Shown here: piece after piece, positions 45,901 to 58,600 of the stretch | How positions within the stretch are numbered: the stretch's first letter is position 1 | How the letters are laid out: each line of letters begins with the position of its first letter | Assembly (NCBI RefSeq): GCF_009870125.1 | Contig: NC_046679.1 | Coordinates: 24,738,001 to 24,802,000 of the forward strand | DNA from: Drosophila pseudoobscura | Lineage: Eukaryota; Arthropoda; Insecta; Diptera; Drosophilidae | Length of the DNA: 64,000 nt | Reading direction: 5' to 3' | Program-made: the position numbers and the translations under genes | The notes under the pieces: generated by a model | The model's database searches: none | Seen by the model: the letters and a program-made list of their open reading frames with translations, nothing else | Told to the model about the DNA's origin: nothing

Positions 45901-48585
45901 GATATTTTGCTTTTGCTTTTGCTTTTGCTTTGCGCCTTTTCTCTTCTTTCTTCGTCTCTTCTTTTCCACATTTTTTTTTAGTTTTATTGAATTCTTTTTT
46001 GGCAACTAAAAGCGCTGCCAGATTGTTGCAAACAGACAGAATGTTTTAACCCAACTTTTTAGCGAATTATGCTGGGGCCTGGCCTCCGTGGAGCAGAGGT
46101 ATAGTTCGAGTTCATTAAACAGTTCAAGGCGAGCGGAAACATTAAGCATTTAATATGTATATTTATAAATAGTGCTGAATCCCAAAAGATTCAGGAGAAA
46201 CACACTCTCTCTCTCTCTCTCTCTATCTCTCTTGGCAGGGCAGGGCAGAATACAAAATTTACTTGATATCAAAATGTAGGCGCTGGGAGGCTGGTGGTTG
46301 TGGGGTGTACCCTCCTACCTCCCTGTGCGTGTTCCATTTCTCGCCATTTCTCGCTGTGTCGCGTCGTTGCCGCCCGTCTGCTGCCGTGTGGGCTTGCGAC
46401 GGGAGTCTATAAATAAGCGCCACGTTTAATGGCATGCAGACGCTAAGAAGAAGCACACACTGCCCCCTACAACAAGAGAAAACTCTGACGTCGTTTGCAG
46501 TCTGTGTGGTATACAGGAACTACATATATTACGCCAAATCGCCCAACTAAATACAAAATATATTGCCTTCTTTCTCTGCTATATTGCAGTAGGAATAAGT
46601 TTTGGGGCGATTTTCAATTGGGACTGGAAATCGGTTGACAATCGCAACTGTTTTTCACTTCAGTGCTCATTGAAGGTTACCAAATGTATAAAAATCATTA
46701 CTTAATCTAATTCCTTCAAAGGCAGCTTTGAAATACTTTTATTGAAAATCGTATCGCATTTCTCGAATTTCCATCTATCACGGCTTGGTCGGTAGAGCTT
46801 TCATACCTTCTGCTTTGTTTTGCTTCTTGCTTTGTTTGAATGAATTATAAAGAATTATAAAAAACATTAAAACCTCCTTTTCCATTCATTTCTACTTGTT
46901 CTGGGCAGCAGCTCTAACAGAGCAAACAACAACAGCGCTGTTAAGACTCCACGCTAACAGCCTGTAACCGCTCTCCGTTAAGAGCCTGTAACCGCTCTCT
47001 GTTAACTGCCTGTAACCGCTCTCTGTTAACAGCCTGTAACCGTTCTCCGTTAACAGCCTGTGGCCGTTCTCGGCTACAGCTCACTGTTACGGCGTTCTGA
47101 CAGCACATTCAATTCTTTCGCTCTTTATAGGAAAAGATATTGTTTAAAACTTTCACATTTCCAACTGGTGTCCGCCTGGTTACTTTTTCATGAATTTACC
47201 AGCCGTCACTACCGTCTACTAATATCATTTAAATTTGCACTCAAAACATCGTTTTCAACCCATAGAAAAACCCACTCTCTTTTACCCTCCGTGTACTCAC
47301 CACAAGCTTGGCCTCTGGTGGCGCCTTGATTACAATCACAATCTGATCTTTGAACAGATCCACGTTCAATAGATCGTTTTGCGTCACATAGGCCATGCCG
47401 CCGGCATTCTCCACTTCCTTGGAGATTTTCGCCAGCTCGTCCCTCATCTGATCTAGGCGCATATTGAGCTCGTTCTCCCGATGCTCCAGACGCTCGGATT
47501 CGGCCTCTATGCGCCTCGAGCGCTCTTGGCTGACCATCGATTGACCGCCCCGCCATTGGATGTTGTTCTTGGACTTCTTCTCCAATATATTGATGCCCTC
47601 GAGCACGTTGGTGATATCGTAGATGCGACGCTTCTGCACGCGCAGACGGTTGGAGGCCTCGTTCAGATCGACAACGCCGTCGGGCGATTCCTGCAGCAGA
47701 TCGACAAACTTTTTGGTCAATATACCCAACGAGGTATCGGCCCGATTGCGATCGCCGGCCGATGAGCTGCTCGCTGAGGCGGACAGCTGCTGTTGGGGCG
47801 TTGTCAGCACAAACGAATGTTGCGTAGCCGACGGCTTGCCGCCGCTTCTCTCCGACACATCATCCTCTATATCTAGCTCGTGCTCGTGGTGCTGGTGGTG
47901 GCGGCGGTGCTGTGGATGCTGTGCCTGTTGCTCCTGATGCTGGGGCGTACTGCTGGCCACAACATGCTTCTGATAGCCAACAGTCTGATGCAGAAGGCCC
48001 TGCTTCGCTTGCTTCTTCGGATGTATCTCATCGGTGACGGGCTGCGGCCGGCGCTTGACCTGGAAGAGCAGGAGAAAGGGTTATACAATGCTAGGTTGTA
48101 CAGAATGGTTGTACAGTACGACTCTACAGTACCTTGTAGTACTTGGTGATATCATTCGATTTACTGGTCACACTGCCACCCCGTTGCTGTTGCTGTGGCA
48201 GCTGCTGCTGTTGGGCATTGACCACTGTTGCGGGTATCTTGTCCAGACTGATGTACACATGATCCCTCAGGTGTGCGGCCACTCCACTGTTGCTGTTGCT
48301 GTTGCTATTGCTGTTGCTGTTGCTGTTGCTGTCGCTGCTGCTTAAGCCATGGTCGTAGTCCAGATCCAGCATTTCGCTTTTGATCACAATATTGTTGTTG
48401 TTGTGGTTTGTGCCGCCGCTTCCCCCCAACATGTCATAGTTGAGTTTTCGTGCCACAAAAGTGTGACCTGTGCTGATGGCACCTGTGCCATAATGCTGTT
48501 GTTGTCGCTGTGTGGTGTTGCCGTTGCTGTTGTTTCCGTTGGTGCTGCTGCTGTTTGGTACAACAGGCACGAAATATTTGGACAT
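42989..48585 (-). CDS. E2f1: E2F1 transcription factor, 838 aa, five coding exons
   Basis: The activating E2F of Drosophila, which pairs with Dp to drive S-phase genes and is restrained by Rbf. Exons (leftward): 48,133-48,585; 47,301-48,059; 45,408-45,651; 44,410-45,342; 42,989-43,116; 839 codons with stop, all GT-AG and in phase. The start [11 protein letters not shown] is in a CAG/asparagine-serine-rich first exon. [11 protein letters not shown] spans the first junction and matches the S-phase PIP-box degron known in fly E2f1. The winged-helix DNA-binding domain is at about residues 256-322, with signature [12 protein letters not shown], followed by the dimerisation/marked-box region ([19 protein letters not shown]). 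Long Q/H/S-rich linkers lie in exon 4. The C-terminal Rbf-binding motif is [19 protein letters not shown]. It is slightly longer than the D. melanogaster protein (about 805 aa), mainly through homopolymer tracts. Confidence 0.96.
43117..44409 (-). other. E2f1: E2f1 last intron
   Basis: A 1.29-kb intron (donor GTAAGTAC, acceptor TTCTTTACAG). It contains GTTAAC-, ACTGTTA- and TACAG-type words between about 44,080 and 44,215, and CG/GA-rich tracts. No separate gene is visible. Confidence 0.85.
45652..47300 (-). other. E2f1: E2f1 intron with low-complexity and minisatellite DNA
   Basis: A 1.65-kb intron between the DNA-binding exon and the marked-box exon (donor GTGAGTAC, acceptor CTTTTTGCAG). 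It holds a (CT)n tract at about 46,205-46,225 and a 24-bp minisatellite (46,959-47,078). Confidence 0.85.
46959..47078. repeat. 24-bp minisatellite, about 5 copies
   Basis: Units begin AGCCTGTAACCG and end with a CTGTTAAC-type word. They start at 46,959, 46,983, 47,007, 47,031 and 47,055. The last unit is diverged. The GTTAAC words resemble scattered ones at 44,090-44,215 and 53,085-53,110. Confidence 0.85.
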
Positions 48586-48775
48586 TTCGGCTGCAGTTGT
48601 CCGCAGGGGAAAGGAGAAATAATAACCGCTCTCGCTCTCTCTCTCTCTCGCTCGCTCTCTCTTTAGTCGTGGCTGGGGTTTTCCTGTTGCATACTTTTGG
48701 GTGCCCGCTCGAACAAAAGGTTGCCACCCAGTTTGAAATTTACTTGGCGTTGATAGCAGTGTTTATTGTACTCTA

Positions 48776-48801
<26 letters not shown>
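48776..48801. repeat. (GT)n microsatellite
   Basis: A run of about 13 GT units in the E2f1 upstream region. Confidence 0.95.
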
Positions 48802-48806
<5 letters not shown>

Positions 48807-49888
48807 TCTCTCTCCCTCTCTCTCTCTCTCACTGTTTCTTTTGCTCTTATCAACTAAATTAGCACCTAGGGATTCTTCACATCTGTAAAATAAGCGTAGA
48901 AAAAGAGAAAAAAGTTTGAATATTATTGTTATCTACGAGGAAAAAGGTTAAATATAGGTTTTATAGTGCAGATTAAATATATACCTAAGCACATACATAT
49001 GTATTGTATATAAAGCCTGACCTGCTTGCTGCTATATTTTATGCATTTGGCACATTAAACTTTTGATCTGTATTTGGTTTGGAACACAAATTAAAATGCA
49101 AAACAACAAGCGAATGAACGGACGAATGAACGGAGAGAACGTAGAAGGAAATGCAAATAAATGCGAGAGGCAAAGGCGAAAAGAAAAACAATTTCACGAC
49201 TATCACACAAATCGAAAAACACAAGAGAAAACAGGTAAATACAAGGTGGATGGTTTCGACTGCTGTGGTACCCATCCATACTCGTTTTTAAATTAAATCT
49301 TTCCTAATAGTATATGAAATTTTCAGAGTCTGAGTTCTGAGGGTTTCCCAAGACATCTCTCTACAAATATCAGCCTTCTTTTCCACTGTAATCGCTTTTG
49401 TGGCATATCAAACAAATTGCAACCAAAAACCACAGAAAACCTGATGATAAGCAGTACAAAATATTCAAATACACAGGAACTAAATCAAAAAACAAACTAA
49501 AAAAAACTCTCACAGCGCACAACAAAGAGTGGCACACACTCTCAAAATGTCTAAGCCCCAAAACGAAGCGAAAAGAAACCCCAAAAAAAAAAAGAACCGG
49601 ATTGGGGATTGCGGACTGTTCTTTTTGGTTTGCAAGAAGCGGCTCTGAAGAATGCCGAAACTATTTCGGAACACTACAAGAAGAAGACCCGCACAAAATG
49701 TCAATAAACCCGGCACAAAATATTAAACAATCAATAGGAGGCACCCCCCCTGCGCTCCGCCCCGCACCGACCGTCCCTCTATCAGGCCAACACAGCGTGA
49801 AAGACACAGCAAAAAGCGAAGGCGAAAAGAAGATGGAAGAAACAAGACAAATCCACAGGTAAAGAAAAAATATAACGTTATTACTGTG

Positions 49889-49933
49889 GCTGGAGCTGGG
49901 GCTGGGGCTGGGGCTGGAGCTGGGGCTGGAGCT
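49889..49933. repeat. GGGGCT/GGAGCT minisatellite
   Basis: Six-base units GGGGCT and GGAGCT alternate for about seven copies. Purine-rich with G-runs on the plus strand. Confidence 0.85.
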
Positions 49934-52900
49934 CTCAGTTTGAAACGCTTCTGGCAAAAGTCGAGCCCGTGCCCTGCCCGTTCTCCCTGGCTGCTATAAG
50001 CCCTGTTCTTAAGTTCATTAGAAGAATGTCTTGGCCCCATTTGAGAGACCTGAACCATGAATGGACGTTGGCAAAGACAGACAGCAATAGGAACAAATTG
50101 AAAGGCTCAAAAAAGCGTAAAAATACAACTAAAAAGAAAAAGAGTGGCAATTAGCATGTATATCCAACCCATCCCACTGTGGGATGCATGCAACGTTCAT
50201 TTGCATAGATCTTCTCTACTGGAATTAACGGGTGGGACCCTCGGCCAAAAACTGTTAAAATCAACAGAAGGGAAGGGCTAACAGAGGGTGGGGGTTGAGA
50301 ACACATAAACGTGTGTGTGTGTGTAACGTGAACCCGAGAGTCAACTAAAATTTCGTGTGGAATTTGCTGAAATTTGCAAAGAAATGGAAGCCACCGTGCA
50401 CGGCAGGCGGCAGGTAGACAACACACTGCCTCTGCACAGTGGGGCCAAATACCCCCAAAAAAGCCAAGGAAACAATCCATCGAGTCAAATAAGATACAAA
50501 TATTATAATATTGTCTTCAATTTGTGTCAGTGAAAGTTTCGTTTACGATAGCGAGCGTTCTGCAAGCCTTTTGCGAAGGAAATGCTCCCCGCTCTCTCTT
50601 TCTCCCTTCGACTAAATTCCAAGGTGGCGTTGGCGGCAACTCAACTCCTCCTCCGCCACCCTCTTCAAAATCTAAAAAAAAGCTTCGCTTCGTAATGATT
50701 TCAGTGTAGCCGTGTCGTGTGTGAGTGTGTGTGTCCGTGTGTGCAGAAAAAACGGTATCTGCTTACAGACGAACGAACACTACAGGTAATTCAAATCTTC
50801 TACAAGGAAATTGTATACTCTCTCTCCCACTCTCCCACTACCGCGCTTCATCTTCTTTGGTTCCAAAAGAAGAACTGTTTGTCGGTGCACAACCATGGGG
50901 GCTGGACAAAAGGTGAATGACGACAGAGAGGCAGTCGACAACAAAAAGGGTTCGGGGCATCCTCCCAGGTAGGTCTTGGTAGGTCCTCCCAGCCGATTGA
51001 GATTTCCAATTTTAAAATTTCTTTTGATCCCCGCACGCAAAATGCAAAACAAGTAGCTGGAAATATTTTTGTGAAATATTTCGCATATAAAATTACAGTG
51101 AAACGTATAAAATTACGGCAGCAACAAGAAGAATATGAAGTTTTAGCAAGAAAAACACAAGTGCCCGAGAAGGTGCAGGGACTCCAAATTGTATCTGGAA
51201 ACTCTTCCTCCAATGATCTGTATCTGTATCTGTATCTGTTGACCTCTCAAAATGTACCTGCCCTCGAATATCGTAAAAAACAACTTCTAAGTGCACTTGT
51301 CCGTCATCTCATCAAATATTTATCTAACAGCGACAAATACAAAGACACAAAAGTAAAGCAAATGACAGGCAAAGGGGGGGAGAGACTGAGAGGAAAATAA
51401 CATTATGCAAACAGGGAAATGTACATGAAAAATCGTGGAAAATGTGGCCTACAACGAACAGCAAATGTAAATAACAAGAAAACAACAACAGTGCTATCTA
51501 TACCCTTGCCAAGAGTGGGGATATGTACTAATAAAATAATTAGATGTTGGAAAAAATCCTCAATCACACGATTCGCATTTATAATATTAATCAGTATAAT
51601 GGGTCTCCAAAAATGTATCACATTTGATATCGAGTTTTACCACAAAGGGGTAAATAACATTCGATACACTATGGCAGTTAGTTCTCATGCGGTATTTCGT
51701 TGTTGTTTTTTTTTCTCAATAAACAGAGCGCATAGACCGACTCTGCTCTGCTCTCTACTGCTTCGGTTCTGTTCTCTGGCTTTTCTTCTCCTCTCCCTAT
51801 TGAGAGGCTAGAAAATTGTGGCGGTGCCCAAGTAAATAGCGGGACCAAGCAAGCAGTGGCGTAGGCAGAGAGATAAGCAGTCAAGCGGCTCAAGGCACGC
51901 AATGCGTCCTCTCTCTCTCTGTCTCTCTCTCCCTCTCTGCTCTGGTCTTTCTTTTTGTCTCGCCTCTGTGTTTATTTCAAATTAGTAAAGGTAACAAAAC
52001 GAAGGGGAGAAAAAGAAACGAGATGAAGAGCCAGAAGGAGAAAAGCAGTTTGCAAGGTGTAGTGTATACAAGGTGGAGGTATGCATTCCTTTGGTCATCT
52101 TATTCCACTTGTGTTTGTGTGTGTGGTATCTCCCTCTGCACTGGCCCCAAGGCGCTCTTAATTTCCTGGATTAATATTGCAAACATAACGGTTGTTTAAG
52201 CAGCAATCCATGATCTCTTTCAGGCATGACATTTACAGTTATTCAATGCTATTTACACTGCATTAATTATGCATTTAATTATGAATTTACAAATATTTAA
52301 TGCAACTCAACCAGAAGCACAGGCACACATACTAATAAAAAAAAGCACCGCTGTCCACACACACACACACCTCAAAGCCGTTCTGCGCACACACATAGGC
52401 TCCAAGCAGCGCTCCAAACACATACAGACACACACCAGCACCTACACAACAAGCACCGCTGCTGCTCTGCTGTGGCGTAAAAAAGTTTCGCTTTCTTTTT
52501 GCACATCATTTTGCATGCGCAGTGGAAAAAGTAGAGGCAAATACAATAAAAAATAAAGTAAAAACAGTGCCTACTACAAGTATATACTACATACATATAT
52601 ACATATACTATACTATACTATAAGGTGTTAAGCACCATCCACAAAAGAAAAAAAACAACAACGATTGCAGCCATTGAGCAGAACACGATTTTTGTGTATT
52701 GCGCGCCGTCCAACATCCCACGGTGCCTGTATTGGTGAGTGAGAGAGAATTTAGTGCAGGTGTGCGTGTGTGTATGGGATGCTGAGAGTCTCTCTCGTAG
52801 GCATAACAGCTGTTATTCTTTCTAGCCGCTGACAGATGCAATCCACATTGCCATTCTTGTGGATTCTATTGCGGCTTTAGCCTGTTTTTATCCGCAATTT

Positions 52901-53184
52901 TTTTTTGCATTTCATTAAGCCAATTACCAATTACTCTTAGCCTAATGCTCTTTACGGTTTCACTAGTTGTTTGCCCACAATAATGGTAAGCTTAACCCAA
53001 AACTGCCAATCAACTGCGATAGCGGAGGTCTACGACACAAAACCTAACTATTTTCACGTGAGACAGAAAAGGTGGCCCTTACAGTACACTGTTAACCAAC
53101 ACTACACTGTAATCTAACACTACCCCGTCAAGTCCAAGTCGCGCCTGAGAAAGCCAAAAATAATTGCAAAATGGGCTTTACAGC

Positions 53185-53210
53185 AGAGAGAGAGAGAGAG
53201 AGAGAGAGAG
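53185..53210. repeat. (GA)n microsatellite
   Basis: A GA run of about 26 bases. GA tracts of this kind can bind GAGA factor in Drosophila. A similar tract is at 55,228-55,255. Confidence 0.9.
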
Positions 53211-55223
53211 TAAAAGAGATCCACGGAGAGTGAGAGCAAAGTGGCTTATAAAATGCGTCGCAAATATATTTCGCCTACATATTGCAAAACAAAAAGAGAT
53301 TCGCCTGGCGAATATATGGTGGGAATGGAAACCAAACCCAATGCCAATGCCGGTGCCGGCCAAGCAGATGGTCTCTGGTCTGTAGGGTTTCCACAGTTCG
53401 GGGAAGTACCCCATGCTATTGTGTACCCTCAATATACATAGAAATGCAGTACATATGTACAGAGTATATTTAACGGCCTGCCCACTGGAATGATGACGCA
53501 TAAGATTCAATCGAATATATGACTGGCAGCATGATAACAGGGGCCCACACATCGTCCACATCCGAGCACATTCGAGCAATGCCGCCGACGGTACGCGTGT
53601 ACCAGTGATTGAGCATGTATGTACATGCATGTCCGAGACTGTTCTCTGTACATACACGCGATTAGGTGGTACATATGTATTAGATTAGGCCCCGGAAAAT
53701 GTTGATAAAAGTCAAACTAATTTCACAAAATACGTAAATCAAAGTTTCCAACTCAAGAGTTTTCCTTCCTCAAGGGTAAAGATCTAATTTAAATGAAACA
53801 AACTACTGAATTTTTGTGGTTACCACACCCTTTACTTGATTCGCAAGTCCACAAGTGTTTCAAATTATAAGGAATCTTCTTTCGATTCAACGAACCATGA
53901 CCATCTAGGGTTAAAAAGAGTGTTCTACTTAGGCTACTCTTCGAGTAGCAGTTACAACTGGAAAGCTAATGGCGCCGGAATATAATTCCTCTCTCACTCA
54001 CGATTGCTTTAAACAAACATTAAAATGATGGACAACACATTACTTCTGGGGACGTTATCTCCAGGTATTTCAAGTAGAGCGACGGGAACCCTGTCACATT
54101 GGGGAGTGCCGCCTCGGGTGGCTATATACTAATATCAGTACGTTTAAAGGTTATTATGGGTGCTTTAGGCATTGTATGAGAAAAGTAAACTCTGCAAGAA
54201 TGATTAATTGAGAGGAATTCTCATTCCGCTTTTTATTAGGTAAACACATATAGCTGAACGCACCTATAAATTGGAATTTTTGGACAGGCTTATTTTCGTC
54301 CGCTTTTGTTGTTTCCTTTTCTATTGGTTTTATTTTGTTTGCTTCCGTTGATTTCTGCTTTCTCCTTTCCTTTCTCCGTTTCACATATTTCGTTTTTTTT
54401 TTATATCACACACAACACCACCAATGCCGGTCTGCTGCTCTCACCTCTGCTGCCTGCCTGCCTACGTTGTCGCTGGCAGCACTTCCACTTCTTCCGCTAG
54501 CACTGCTTTGCCGCTCTGCTTCCTCTTCTTTCCCATTGAATATCACACACGTTTCATATACATATTTGCAGTTTTTCTTCGTGCTGCTGATGATCGTTCT
54601 TTCTCTTCCGTCACTCTGGTACGGTTCTTCTTTCTGCTCCACCTTCACTTCACTCTCTGCACACTCCACACTCTCCTCTCTCTCTTTCACCTCTTCTAAT
54701 GCGCAAAAATGTTCCTTCTCAACATGTGTGCGATGCGGGGTGTTTGTTCCGGGTGTGTGTGCGAGCGAGTGCGTGAGTGGGGGGCTTTGGAGAGTGTGGG
54801 AAATTTTTACTACGATGGCGACAGACGGGGCGTGCGGTGTGTGACGTCAGCAGTTACAAAAAGTTACTTATTCGTGTTGTTGGTTTGTTGGTTGGGGTTT
54901 TGTTGTTGTTTCTGTTGTAGATATCACATAACTGTTACACGCGCGCGCGCACACTTCTTACTATTTACTAATATTACTATTTAAATAATTACGGTTGTAG
55001 TGTTTTTGCAGGGCAGTCTTTTGGTTTTTTGATTGGTTTCTTTTTTCTTTTCTTTGCCCAGTTTTTTCTCACATGCTGCGGGTGTGGGGGGAGGATACAG
55101 CGAGACGAAACGGAGCGCACCGAACTTCATGGGCCACCACGTAAACGAAAAGTGCCGCCTGGAGTCGCAGCCACGACGACAGCAGCAACCGGCAAAAACC
55201 AACAAAATCCACACAGAGAAACA

Positions 55224-55259
<36 letters not shown>

Positions 55260-55525
55260 ATTAAACCAAAAGACACAGCGAGAGAGAGCGTGTTGCGTTA
55301 CGTTGGTTTCTGGCCAGAGAAAACGTAACTTCCACCGTTACGCCGAACGTAAGACTGGTTCTGACGAAAAACGTAATCCATGAGGCAACAGTACGGCGGC
55401 GGCGGCGGGCGCAGATGTGATTTTTGTAGTATTTTTTTTATTGCAACCGGCAGTTATACTCCCCATTCCGTGACGTCACTTGTATTCTTTTTTGTAGCTG
55501 TCGCTTTTCGTTTTCTTTTACTCAC

Positions 55526-55640
55526 TCGCGACGGCGGCAGCGGCAGCGGCGACCACGGCGACATCGTCGGCGAATCAGCAGCAACAACAAACAGAAAGCA
55601 CGACTACCAGTGAGGAACAGTTGTAGCTTTATATTTACTG
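55526..55640 (-). promoter_or_regulatory. E2f1: Candidate E2f1 non-coding first exon and promoter
   Basis: On the minus strand a TATA-like AAATATAAAGC (55,626-55,636) is followed about 23 bases later by an initiator-like TCACTGG (55,607-55,613). A GC-rich stretch of about 85 bases then ends at a good donor, CGTCGCGA|GTGAGTAAAAG (intron from 55,525). The arrangement fits a non-coding 5' exon splicing towards E2f1. An RNA-seq or CAGE signal is needed to confirm it. The E2f1 side has no other equally good promoter that I could see. Confidence 0.4.
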
Positions 55641-58600
55641 ACTGGGGGCAAGCCCCCCACACTCGCTTCGTTCGTGCGCAAACCGCCACTCGCTACACTC
55701 ACCACTCTCACGCCGATATGAGTAAGACTGAGTAAAACGAACCAAAACTTTTTATATAATAGAGAGATAATAGAGAGATATCACAACATACATTTTTATA
55801 TATTTCTTTGTTTACAGGTGTATTTCAAATGTTGCCCTGTGCAAATGTTCTGTTTTTAGTTCTGTTCCATGTTGCTGGTGAATGTTGCACAATCCGCGCA
55901 GCATGTTGCTGGAGAATTTTTTGTAAGCAAAAGTGGTCTCACTTCATTCAATAGATAGAAGAAACCTGCGATTGGAAGTTTTTATACCTTATGTTCTTCT
56001 ACACACCTTTAAAATGAAAGCTAATGGAATGATGAAATTGTTCAAATATATTTGTTCTCATTGATAATTTTAGAACGGAACTTTGGCGAACAAGTAGGTG
56101 ATTGATTCTATAACATTTTCCGCATTGTTTCAACAATTTTGATTGGTTGAAAAGTGATCAAATTGAAATTAGGAAGTAAAATAAGAGAAGAACAACTTAC
56201 AGCTAACTTATGTTAACATTTTAACATTTTCGTTCTCTTGGTCACAGACAAGAGAGAGAAAATAACAGCGGGCGTGTGTGGAACGTATTGTAAGCTGTGG
56301 CATGTGGAAGCCAGACTCTGTCTCGGACTGGGACACGGAAACCCCCTTTCCAATCCCTCCACTCAACACAGTCAAATGCCGGCTACGAAATGCTCCAAAA
56401 CGGAAGTGGTCGATGACGTGCACTCGCTGTTACCGCACCCACAACAACAACCATTTTGTGGACCCCATATCTTTATCTGTTGTGGACCAAGTGTTGCATG
56501 CTCTTGAGAGACGGAGGCAGCAACGTTGCCAATTTTCATGCAGATGCAAAAATGTTTCTAAAACCCAACTTTTGGATAACTCCGAAAGTTCATTGATCCA
56601 CAGAAAAAACTGCGTGAAATAACATCTGCTCAAATATATGCTCAGGCCACACCGCACGGGCACGGGTAGTGGGGGTTATCTATGCCCCTGTATTGTCACT
56701 CGTCTGTGGCCCTAAAAATTATAACACAAAGGCAGACGTAAGGAAAAAAAATCAAGCAAATTATGGTAAATACGCCTTAAAAACGGATCACGCACAGAAG
56801 CAAAAGGGGTTGTGGGAGAGAGAGAGAGAGATCTATCTCACATGTGGAAAGCGGGAGGTAGTGGTAGACCACTTACTTCACCGCCTACCGCTAACCTATC
56901 AAGGCTTTCTTCGTGGAATCGAACGTCGAACCAGTCACAAGTTAAATAAGTAACTAATTTAACTATTTCTTTGGAAAAGTATCACAATACTATGTACTAT
57001 ACATATGTACATGTATCTGGCAAACAAAGAAAAGAGCTTCACAGTTTGAAAGTTAATTTGGAAAATATCATACGTTTTGAAGAGCTTCATATTGAATAAC
57101 ATCAGCTGTTTACTTTTAATTCCAAATTAGCTTTTAACTCGCAGAAACAGTATTTGTAGTCACCCGGTAGCTAGTGAATTCATCGATGACTGGATCTAGA
57201 GGGAGTGACACACACACACACACACACAAAGACAAATGGATAGAGGCAGGAACGCACACATACATATGGACACACGCACTTCCAGTTAATTAAAAGTATT
57301 TATGACACTCCACACACATAAAAAGAAAATAAAAACTGTCTTGCGCAAAAGTACAAAAGTCCAAGCCAGGATCGTGGGAAGTTCTCTCCCTCCCTCGAGG
57401 AAAAAAAATCCAGCCATAGAGATACTCTAATTGCATATGCAGAGTGCAGAAAAGAGCGGAGCGGCGACATAGGCATCGGAGGAGCGACAGAAGAGCCAGA
57501 TGGAAGGGGCCAAAGTTCCACTCTTCAGGGGTGGGGTTGGGTTGTGTGTGTGGTGTGCTGTGCTGTGCTGTGGTGTGTGGGGTGGAGGGAGTGCTCTGAT
57601 TGTCGTCTGGTCGGGTTTATGAGAAATGCGAAAAAAATTACACTCACGGTGTCACTGTCTCTTGTCTCTGTATGTGTGTGTGTGCCTCTGTCTCAGAAAA
57701 AGTCTCAGCCTTCCCCAAAAGGATAACATCCTTAAGTTCTTGCCAGGCAGACACAAAAAAAAACTATATATATATGGGAACACGGACAAAAAAAAAATTC
57801 GAAAAAAAAAAATTAATAGAAATTGAAAACAGGAAAGGAGATTACGTTTGAGAACGAAAAAGGCAGAAGAGAAGGATGGAATGGAATGGAAAGAGGAGTG
57901 AACAGAAGAGTGGTATAAGGAATATTGGAGGCTAAAAGGAAAGTGTGGACAGACAAAAAAACTGATCAGGCATGGGAGACTAGGAATATTATAGAAAATA
58001 ACCCATAGAGGAAGTTCCTTCCTACTGTAGCTCTTCAGTAGTTGCTTTGGAGAGTTTGTAGACATGGAAATGAAAGAAAAATGCTCTGATCTTTGAAGAT
58101 TTCTTGCAGATTGTGGACTGGAACGCTGGAATGCTCAGGTTCTCTGGGGAGTTCCCAACGTAGAATTTGAGGGAAAGAACACATTTTGTACTCAAACGAT
58201 AATGAAATTCAAGAGTTTTGTGGAATATTCTGGTATCGCCGAAAGTGGGTAGGGATAAATGCTCTGGAGAGTTTGTAGAGTTCGAGTCGGAAAGAGAAAA
58301 TGGAAGAAATAGTAACGGAAATGTCTGTCTGGAAATGGTGAATAAAATGTAAATTTAATGCAATAAAACGTTACAGATGATTACGGGAAGTTGAAACCTT
58401 TATTGGATTTTCGATTATAATCAATTTGTTTGTAGCTACCAGACGGATATTGCCGGCAGCTTTTTCAAGACTTGCAGGACACGGAAAGAAGAACGAGTGA
58501 GAAGGACCCGAAGGAATTGGCGTCAGGCATTCATCAGCCTCCTCAGCGTCGCCGTCGCCGTCGCCGTCGTCAACGTCAACGTCAAACCATGCAGACAGCG

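Larger units (their letters stand above)
48586..55525 (-). other. E2f1: E2f1 5' region: 5'UTR and long upstream intron(s)
   Basis: Upstream of the E2f1 ATG. It is microsatellite-rich, and no coding gene is supported on either strand. Tracts include (GA/CT) near 48,640-48,665 and 48,811-48,832, (GT)n 48,776-48,801, GGGGCTGGAGCT repeats 49,889-49,933, and (GA)n 53,185-53,210 and 55,228-55,255. Drosophila E2f1 has non-coding 5' exons far upstream, so this is probably intronic. Confidence 0.55.

Noticed and set aside
46959-47078. CRISPR-like array of 24-bp units
   Set aside because: The units are directly tandem without spacers and sit in an insect intron. It is a minisatellite.
48434-48857. Cysteine- and leucine-rich plus-strand frames over the first E2f1 coding exon
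   Set aside because: They are antisense to E2f1 and to adjacent CT/GT microsatellites, with no independent support.
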